In this document: positions 5,844-10,530 of the stretch, in pieces
Position numbering within the stretch: position 1 is the stretch's first letter
Layout of the letters: each line of letters starts with the position of its first letter
Origin: an uncultured Verrucomicrobiales bacterium
GTDB taxonomy: Bacteria > Verrucomicrobiota > Verrucomicrobiae > Limisphaerales > CANJSG01
NCBI GenBank assembly: GCA_946480965.1
Contig: CAMLMI010000150.1
Location: 1 to 10,530 of the forward strand
Direction: 5' to 3'
Length of the DNA: 10,530 bases
Notes under the pieces: generated by a model
Databases searched by the model: none
What the model was told of the DNA's origin: nothing
What the model saw: only the letters and a program-made list of their open reading frames with translations
Made by a program: the position numbers and the translations under genes

Positions 5844-8483
5844 CTACTTCAGCGTCTTGATGTATTCCACGACCGCCTGCATCTGCTTCCCGGTCATGAT
5901 GCCTTCGTAGCTCGGCATCGCGTTGTCGGCCTTGTCGAAGCCCTTCAACAGCTTCGCCGCAGGGTCCTTGATCGACTCCAGCAGGTAGGCTTCGTCGGCC
6001 ACGACTTTCTGGCCGGTGGAGAGGACGCGCTCGCTGCCGAAGAGGCCTTTCCATGAGGGGCCGATCTTGCCCACCACCGAGCCGTCGAGCGAGTGGCAGG
6101 CCGCGCAACCCATCAAGCCGTAGAGCCGCTGGCCTTCCTCGGCCGTGACCGGCGTGGTGTCCGCAGCCGCCACGGCTTCGCGTGGAGCAAGGTCCACGGT
6201 GATCTCGCCGAAACCTTCCTTCGTCGCGTCGAACGGTGTCAGCATATGGGGCGTGAGATATGCGCTGCGTTCGAAGCTCCGGCCCTCCGCCGTCGCCAGC
6301 GCGAAGCCCACACGCAGCTGCATCACGGGTTTCAAGTCCGGCACGCCGATGAAGACGGCCTTCCGGTCCTTCGACAGATAGACGCTGCTGGGCACGAGCG
6401 TTTCCTGGCCCTTGCTGCCATCCAGTTTGAAGTGCGGCGAACCGTAGGCGGCGGTGCGTCGGTAGTTCCAACGCTCGACCGCATAGCTGCCGAGATCCCG
6501 CGCCTTGGCTTCGTCCAGCGCCGCGTCGAAGCGCAGGAGAATTCCCCGGTCCATCGCGGCCACCTCCGTCGGCAGCGTATGGGCCGCGCCGGTGTAGCGG
6601 ATGCGTGCCAGGCCGCTGACGGCTTCGGCGGTGGTGCCCCAGATCTTGAAGCCGGCCACGTAGAGCTGGCCGTCGGCGGGATTCACCGCGCCGTTCAACG
6701 GCGCGAAGGCGAAGTCCTGCGTGAGGCTGACGACGGCCGCCTGGGGCTTGTCCGCCGCGCGGTCGTTGCGCAACACGGCGAAGAGCTCCGGCCGATAGTA
6801 GCCGATGTGGATGAGCTGTTCGTTGAGCGGGCCCATCAGCGCGCCGTTCAACCAGACCTGGCCCACGGCGGAGGCGTTGATCGGATGGGGAATCCAGACG
6901 AGCGGATCGGCTATGGGCGCGGGGTATTGCTCCTTGGGACGGGAGAGCGGGAGGTAGCCGTAGTATTGGCCGTCGCGCACGACGTGGATCGGCGTGGCGG
7001 GAACGTAGTTGCCCTGCTGGTCGCTGGCGGTCACGACGCCGGTCTTTCGGTTCACGCCGAGGAACGGTTCGCGAAAGCCCCAGCCCAGCACCGTGGTCTC
7101 CGCACCGTTGGGCGAGATGCGGAGCACCTTGCCGTTGTCGCGCCCGATGGGGCCGCTGGTGAGGATGCCGCCCTTGGCGATGACGAAGGAACCGTCGGGC
7201 AACAGCCGCAGGCCGCTGGCGAATTCGCGCGTTTCGGCCGTCTGGTGAAAGGCGTTGTTGAACAGCTCGTGCCGGTCGGCTTCGCCGTTGCGGTCGGTGT
7301 CCACCAGCTTCCAGAGGCCGTTGCGATCATGGACGAAGATCTCTTCGCCGCGCACACAGAGCCCGAGCGGCTCGTGCAAGCCGGAGGTGAAGCGTTTCCA
7401 GCCGACGCGCTTCAGCTCGCCGTTCAGTCCGGAGACCAACCACACGTCGCCGTCGAAGGTGACGACGGCGGCGCGGCCATCGGGCAGGAATCCAAGATCG
7501 GCCAACCGCACGTTGCGCCGCCAAGGATTGGTCGTGGGCAGGGCGATGTTGTCCACCACATAGGCGTCTGGCTGCGTCGAGAGCGTGGCGGAAGTTTCGG
7601 GCATCGGCGGCCAACGCAGCGAAGGCGCGGCTGCCGGAGTTGGAGCCCAAGTTTCCAGCGGCTCCGCTTTGGGTAGGAGCGCAATTGCCACGCGCAGTTC
7701 AAGCGGTTGGGTCGTGGTCTGCACCCGCACCGCACGGAGCCCTTTCGTCAATGTGGCCGGAGAAACCACGCCCGGCTGATCGGCCCAGACTCCGAGGCCC
7801 AAGGTTTCCGGAGCCGAAGCCGGCCGTTGCCCCAGCACCAGCCAGAGCGGCTGGTCCACGCGGGACAACTGGAAGCTGCGTTGCACGACGGGCCTTTCGT
7901 CCACCAGCCGCGCCTCGATCTGTTCGCGGATCGACACGCCGCCCACGCTGTAGTCCAGCACCGCGCCGCGTTCGAACAACTGCACCGCCTTGAAACGCCC
8001 ACCGGGCATCGGCCCGCGACCGACCTCGCGGGGATCGACGCCGGGCTCGCGCGGATCGTCGGTGGAGAAAGCGTCGCCCGTTTGCCAACCGGCCAGGAGC
8101 CCGTTCGCCAGCCACGGAGTTCCTAGCGGTTCGGGCAGGACACTTTGTCCATCGGGCGATTTCTGGCCGACCGAGTGGTAGGAAATCTGCGCCATCGATT
8201 GGGGGCTGAGCGCGCCGCCGCGCCAGACGGCTGCGACGCGGAGCAGGTCGGTGTCGAAGGCGGCCCAGCAGTCGTGCCCGAGATTCAGCACCAGTGCGCG
8301 GGGGGAAAGGTTGTTCGTCGGCCAGCCCGGTCCGAGCTTCCGCCCGTCCACCACCGAGGAGAAGAACGGGAAGTCGCGCTCCACGAAGTCCGCCCACGGT
8401 GAGGCGGGCTGGGTCTCAGCGGCGACGGCGGGGAACAGGGCGAGAAAGAGGGGCAGGGCTCGGAGCGTTCGGATCAGATTCAT
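5844..8483 (-). CDS. Secreted DUF6797/beta-propeller protein with C-terminal cytochrome c
   Basis: This is a large exported heme protein of 879 residues. Residues 1-22 form a signal peptide (MNLIRTLRALPLFLALFPAV, then AA/ET). Residues about 30-270 match the PVC-specific DUF6797 domain ('WADFVERDFPFFSSVVDG', 'LGHDCWAAFDTDLLRVAAVW'). Residues about 320-630 form a propeller of the glucose/sorbosone dehydrogenase-like type common in Planctomycetes and Verrucomicrobia ('LADLGFLPDGRAAVVTFDGDVWLV', 'EIFVHDRNGLWKLVDTDRNGEAD', 'FASGLRLLPDGSFVIAKGG'). A linker of beta strands leads to a class I cytochrome c domain (about 780-879). It has the heme site CAACH at 793-797 (bases 6107-6093), a 'GKIGPSWKGLFG' loop and the likely distal ligand M856 (NAMPSYEG). 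The probable role is a periplasmic or surface dehydrogenase passing electrons to its own heme, but the substrate is unknown and a purely binding role is possible. It converges with the phosphoesterase gene, with 35 bases between the stops. No Shine-Dalgarno is seen. Confidence 0.86.
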   Translation of the reverse strand: MNLIRTLRALPLFLALFPAVAAETQPASPWADFVERDFPFFSSVVDGRKLGPGWPTNNLSPRALVLNLGHDCWAAFDTDLLRVAAVWRGGALSPQSMAQISYHSVGQKSPDGQSVLPEPLGTPWLANGLLAGWQTGDAFSTDDPREPGVDPREVGRGPMPGGRFKAVQLFERGAVLDYSVGGVSIREQIEARLVDERPVVQRSFQLSRVDQPLWLVLGQRPASAPETLGLGVWADQPGVVSPATLTKGLRAVRVQTTTQPLELRVAIALLPKAEPLETWAPTPAAAPSLRWPPMPETSATLSTQPDAYVVDNIALPTTNPWRRNVRLADLGFLPDGRAAVVTFDGDVWLVSGLNGELKRVGWKRFTSGLHEPLGLCVRGEEIFVHDRNGLWKLVDTDRNGEADRHELFNNAFHQTAETREFASGLRLLPDGSFVIAKGGILTSGPIGRDNGKVLRISPNGAETTVLGWGFREPFLGVNRKTGVVTASDQQGNYVPATPIHVVRDGQYYGYLPLSRPKEQYPAPIADPLVWIPHPINASAVGQVWLNGALMGPLNEQLIHIGYYRPELFAVLRNDRAADKPQAAVVSLTQDFAFAPLNGAVNPADGQLYVAGFKIWGTTAEAVSGLARIRYTGAAHTLPTEVAAMDRGILLRFDAALDEAKARDLGSYAVERWNYRRTAAYGSPHFKLDGSKGQETLVPSSVYLSKDRKAVFIGVPDLKPVMQLRVGFALATAEGRSFERSAYLTPHMLTPFDATKEGFGEITVDLAPREAVAAADTTPVTAEEGQRLYGLMGCAACHSLDGSVVGKIGPSWKGLFGSERVLSTGQKVVADEAYLLESIKDPAAKLLKGFDKADNAMPSYEGIMTGKQMQAVVEYIKTLK

Positions 8484-8559
8484 CGCGCGGTGGAAATGCA
8501 GGTCGAGTGTCGCGCGACCCTATCCAGTGAAGCGCTGCTTGGCAGCAGCAAAACCCGTG

Positions 8560-8621
8560 GGTGGAACGATGCGGCAGGAGCGCGGACGGTCACTTCCGCG
8601 CTCCTGCCGCATCGTCCCGCC
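8560..8621. repeat. Long near-perfect inverted repeat (hairpin element) between mutM and the DUF6797 gene
   Basis: Arms 8560-8586 and 8595-8621 pair over 27 positions with one mismatch (8565/8616) and one G-T wobble. The inner 21 base pairs (8566-8586 with 8595-8615) are perfect, around an eight-base loop CGGTCACT. It lies in the 182-base space after the mutM stop and before the DUF6797 gene start, on the non-coding side of both. No T-run follows directly in either direction, so it is not a classical intrinsic terminator. It looks like a dispersed palindromic repeat or a small non-autonomous element. The rest of this gap (8484-8559, 8622-8665) shows only a minor 6-bp hairpin at 8534-8549. Confidence 0.88.
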
Positions 8622-8665
8622 AAACTTCTCTTCGTGGATTTGGCCTTCGCGATTCGGCTTTGCCG

Positions 8666-9460
8666 TCAGGGTTGACAACGGGGACACCACGCCGTCGTGC
8701 GTCCTCCAACCTCTTCCCGGCCCAAGCCGCCGTTGCATCTCGGACAACGACCACCGGCGCGCCAGCGGTGGGGGAATAGCCACGAGTCGGGCGGATCTTC
8801 GTAGGTCTCGCCGATGGTCTTCAGCGCGGTGGCGGCGACCCATCGGATCTCGCGATGGAGCGCGGCGGCCTTCATTCCCGCCAGTTGTCCGGCGGGAGTT
8901 TGCGGCGCGACGCGGACGCGCCAGAGGATTTCGTCTGCCATCCAATTGCCGATGCCGGGAAAGAACGGCTGCATCAAGAGGACCGCCTTGATCGGCGCCT
9001 TGGCCCGGCGTTTCAGGATGCCGTCCACGCGCTCGACGGTGAACTCCGGAGCGAGCAACCCCGGTGGAAGCGAGGCCCACCACGTCGGCGCGCTATCGCC
9101 TGCATGGAAAAGGACGCGCCCAAACAGACGGGGATCGGCGAAGACGAGCGACTGCCGGGCCTGGTGGAGGACGAGATGATCGTGTTTGCCCGGAGCAAAG
9201 GTGGCTGGCTCGACCCGCAGTTCGCCGGCCATGCCGAGATGCACGCCCAACCAAGCGCCGCCGTCGAAGCGGAAGAGCATCTGTTTCCCGTGGGTGAAGG
9301 ATTCCGCGAGGCGGCTGCTGGTGAGATGGGCGGCCAACGTGTCGGTGGCAACGCCGCGCAGGACGCGTTTGTCGGCGTGGAGCGACACACGCTGGACGGC
9401 CTGGCCCAGACCGGGATTCCAGCGTTTGCGGTAGAATTCGACTTCGGCCAGCTCGGGCAT
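8666..9460 (-). CDS. mutM: Formamidopyrimidine-DNA glycosylase (Fpg/Nei family)
   Basis: This is a base excision repair enzyme that removes oxidised purines such as 8-oxoguanine and cuts at the abasic site. It has 264 residues, a normal length. It begins MPELAEVEFYRKRWNPGLGQ, giving the catalytic P2 (after Met removal) and E3 of the Fpg/Nei family. K59 (THGKQMLF) corresponds to E. coli Lys57. 'HLGMAGELRV' (74-83), 'KHDHLVL' (92-98) and 'DPRLFGRVLF' (109-118) are conserved landmarks. The helix-two-turn-helix is at about 168-187 (FPGIGNWMADEILWRVRVAP) with N172. A zinc finger with two CPRC pairs (C239, C242, C259, C262) closes the protein. The second residue pair differs from the usual MPELPEVE (Ala for Pro), so it could be a lineage variant whose exact lesion range differs. 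The start at 9460 is fixed by the required N-terminal proline; the frame upstream runs through the hairpin array and is not coding. Confidence 0.94.
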   Translation of the reverse strand: MPELAEVEFYRKRWNPGLGQAVQRVSLHADKRVLRGVATDTLAAHLTSSRLAESFTHGKQMLFRFDGGAWLGVHLGMAGELRVEPATFAPGKHDHLVLHQARQSLVFADPRLFGRVLFHAGDSAPTWWASLPPGLLAPEFTVERVDGILKRRAKAPIKAVLLMQPFFPGIGNWMADEILWRVRVAPQTPAGQLAGMKAAALHREIRWVAATALKTIGETYEDPPDSWLFPHRWRAGGRCPRCNGGLGREEVGGRTTAWCPRCQP

Positions 9461-9500
9461 GGCGCGGACGGTAGCGGGCGAAGGCGGGAAGGCAAACGGA

Positions 9501-9668
9501 CGTAGCGCCCGCGTCTCGCGGGCCGTGTCGCCGACGTCCCGTCGGCCGTGGCGCAAGCGTCCCGCTTGCGAGGGCGTGCTTGGGCGGGAGGTCGTCTTGG
9601 AACCGGGGACGGTTGCGGCACGGCAAGCCGGAGGCTTGCGCTACGGCCGGCTGGAAGCCGGCGCTACG
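9501..9668. repeat. Composite inverted array of 23-bp hairpin units (two trains of three)
   Basis: Two trains of 23-bp units face each other across a 30-base centre (9570-9599). A unit is a six-base box (CGTAGC, CGTGTC, CGTGGC or CGTGCC), a seven-base arm, a TCC or TCT triloop and the complementary arm. On the plus strand the units occupy 9501-9523, 9524-9546 and 9547-9569, with arms GCCCGCG, GCCGACG and GCAAGCG. On the minus strand they occupy 9668-9646, 9645-9623 and 9622-9600, with arms GCCGGCT and GCAAGCC perfect and GCAACCG degenerate. Every 5' arm starts with GC. The array begins 40 bases upstream of the mutM start and ends three bases short of the stop codon of the DUF1080 gene, filling most of the 211-base gap. 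Similar palindromes recur in genomes of this phylum from memory; I cannot confirm copy number here. Confidence 0.9.
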
Positions 9669-9671
9669 CCG

Positions 9672-10343
9672 CTACTTCAGCTCCCGGATCTCGATCTTCC
9701 GGAACCAGGTCTCGTCCTGATGATCCGTGAGCATGATCGGGCCGGTGATCTTTTCGCCGAAGCCGGCCGCGTTGCGGAACTTGCTCTGGGCGACGGCGGC
9801 CTTGGTTTCGGGCGAGCCCAGTTCGTAGGCGAGGACCTTGACGCCGTTCAGCCAATGTTCGACGTGGTTGCCGCGAACCAGGAGACGCGACTCGTTCCAT
9901 TCGCCGCCGGGCCGCGTGGGTTTGTCGGCGGCGGGCGGGAACACGTCGTAGAACGACGCCGTTTGCCACTTGGGCCCGCGCTTGGCGTCGGAGTGCCCGG
10001 CGTCGTCGATCATCTGGTATTCGTGGCCGGGCGCGCCCTTGCGGGCTTCGTTGACGAGATACTTCACGCCGTTGTTGCCGCCGGTTGCGACGCGCCATTC
10101 CCAGGACAGCTCGAAGTCGGTGAACGTCCGCGTGGTCACGATGTCGCCGCCCCGGACGCCGGCGAGCTTGTGCAGCATGCCGTCCGTGACGACCCAGCCG
10201 GCGCCGGGCGCGTTGGTCGAACCGTAGGAGCGCCAACCGGCCAGCGACTTCCCGTCGAAGAGCGGCTGGGAAACCTTGGAAATGTTCGTGCTGCAACCGG
10301 AGAGGAGGAACGTGGCGGCGAGGGTGGCGAAAGCGGCTTTCAT
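9672..10343 (-). CDS. DUF1080 (3-keto-disaccharide hydrolase-like) lipoprotein
   Basis: This is an exported lipoprotein of 223 residues. The N-terminus MKAAFATLAATFLLSGCSTN is a type II signal peptide with lipobox LSGC and acylated Cys17. Residues about 27-222 form the concanavalin-like DUF1080 fold abundant in Planctomycetes and Verrucomicrobia. Marks are 'LFDGKSLAGWR' (28-38), 'FELSWEWRVATGGNNGVKYLV' (77-97), 'HEYQMIDD' (107-114), 'GEWNESRLLVRGNHVEHWLNGVKV' (147-170) and 'GPIMLTDHQDETWFRKIEIREL' (201-222). Some members of the family hydrolyse 3-keto-glycosides and others only bind carbohydrate; which applies here cannot be told. The ATG at 10343 is chosen over an in-frame start further upstream because it sets the signal peptide at the N-terminus. 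Its stop codon nearly touches the hairpin array. No Shine-Dalgarno sequence is visible. It lies upstream of mutM on the same strand but 211 bases away, so an operon is doubtful. Confidence 0.92.
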   Translation of the reverse strand: MKAAFATLAATFLLSGCSTNISKVSQPLFDGKSLAGWRSYGSTNAPGAGWVVTDGMLHKLAGVRGGDIVTTRTFTDFELSWEWRVATGGNNGVKYLVNEARKGAPGHEYQMIDDAGHSDAKRGPKWQTASFYDVFPPAADKPTRPGGEWNESRLLVRGNHVEHWLNGVKVLAYELGSPETKAAVAQSKFRNAAGFGEKITGPIMLTDHQDETWFRKIEIRELK

Positions 10344-10478
10344 GGGAGGCGGTTCAACGGGTCTTCTTGCGGGCAAAAATGTCGGCCAACGCGCCCGGGA
10401 GCGACACTTTTCTCCCAGAGCCGACGCATCAAACGACGGCTGAAAACGGCTGCACGCGGTAGGGCGAAGGCTCCCGCC

Positions 10479-10499
10479 GAGCCGCCTCGGGGCGGACTC
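10479..10499. repeat. GC-rich hairpin in the region upstream of the DUF1080 gene
   Basis: GAGCCGCC (10479-10486) pairs with GGCGG-A-CTC (10491-10499), with one bulged A, around a TCGG loop. It is preceded by GGCTC/GAGCC complementarity at 10469-10483, which competes with it. The surrounding text (about 10458-10500) looks like a dispersed intergenic palindromic repeat of this phylum. No gene is seen in 10344-10530, and no clear promoter for the DUF1080 gene. Confidence 0.4.
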
Positions 10500-10530
10500 C
10501 GTTTTCCGACGGCGACACTGGCAACTCCCG

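Noticed and set aside
4798..6471. 557-codon minus-strand open frame spanning two real genes
   Set aside because: It overlaps both the phosphoesterase and the DUF6797 gene, which have strong motifs, and its own translation is low-complexity and motif-free.
6093..7676. 527-codon plus-strand open frame inside the DUF6797 gene
   Set aside because: It is the antisense shadow of a protein with a signal peptide and a cytochrome c site; no family resemblance is visible.
8520..9083. 187-codon minus-strand open frame running through the long hairpin into mutM
   Set aside because: Most of it overlaps mutM in another frame and the rest translates the inverted repeat; there is no independent coding evidence.
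9501..9668. CRISPR array interpretation of the 23-bp periodic palindromes
   Set aside because: There is no constant repeat with unique spacers. The constant parts are only six and three bases long, the palindromic arms are what varies, and no cas gene is present.

Overview
The window looks like a chromosomal segment from a GC-rich bacterium of the Verrucomicrobiota (PVC superphylum), probably of the Pedosphaera/Limisphaera kind. The grounds are the gene families: a lipoprotein with a DUF1080 fold, a secreted DUF6797/beta-propeller protein fused to cytochrome c, a secreted phosphoesterase with a calcium-type aspartate repeat and a 'SGTNL...FYRLRI' tail, and a pair of small FeoA proteins. Few genes have a recognisable Shine-Dalgarno sequence, and the intergenic spaces are full of palindromic and short tandem repeats. 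The phylum assignment is inference from family content, not from a marker gene.

Layout. Positions 1-492 (minus strand) hold two tandem feoA genes, the second running off the left edge and probably followed there by feoB. A divergent Nudix hydrolase (622-1080, plus) comes next, then a heptanucleotide tandem-repeat array (1081-1177), fabI (1223-1993) and a strong intrinsic terminator (2025-2060). An HDOD-GAF signalling protein (2136-3752) and a secreted purple-acid-phosphatase-like phosphoesterase (3832-5808) complete the plus-strand half.

The right half is on the minus strand: a large secreted DUF6797/propeller/cytochrome c protein (8483-5844), a formamidopyrimidine-DNA glycosylase (9460-8666) and a DUF1080 lipoprotein (10343-9672). 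The spaces between them carry a long perfect hairpin (8560-8621) and a composite array of small hairpins (9501-9668).

The genes do not form one pathway. The feoA pair belongs to ferrous iron uptake, fabI to fatty acid elongation and mutM to oxidative DNA repair. The three secreted proteins fit the extracytoplasmic polymer-degrading and electron-transfer lifestyle common in this phylum. The least expected content is non-coding. The 168-bp element at 9501-9668 consists of two inverted trains of three 23-bp units. Each unit has a constant CGTRNC-type box and a TCC/TCT triloop, while the 7-bp stem changes in sequence from unit to unit yet stays self-complementary in five of the six. That is the strongest candidate here for something undescribed.
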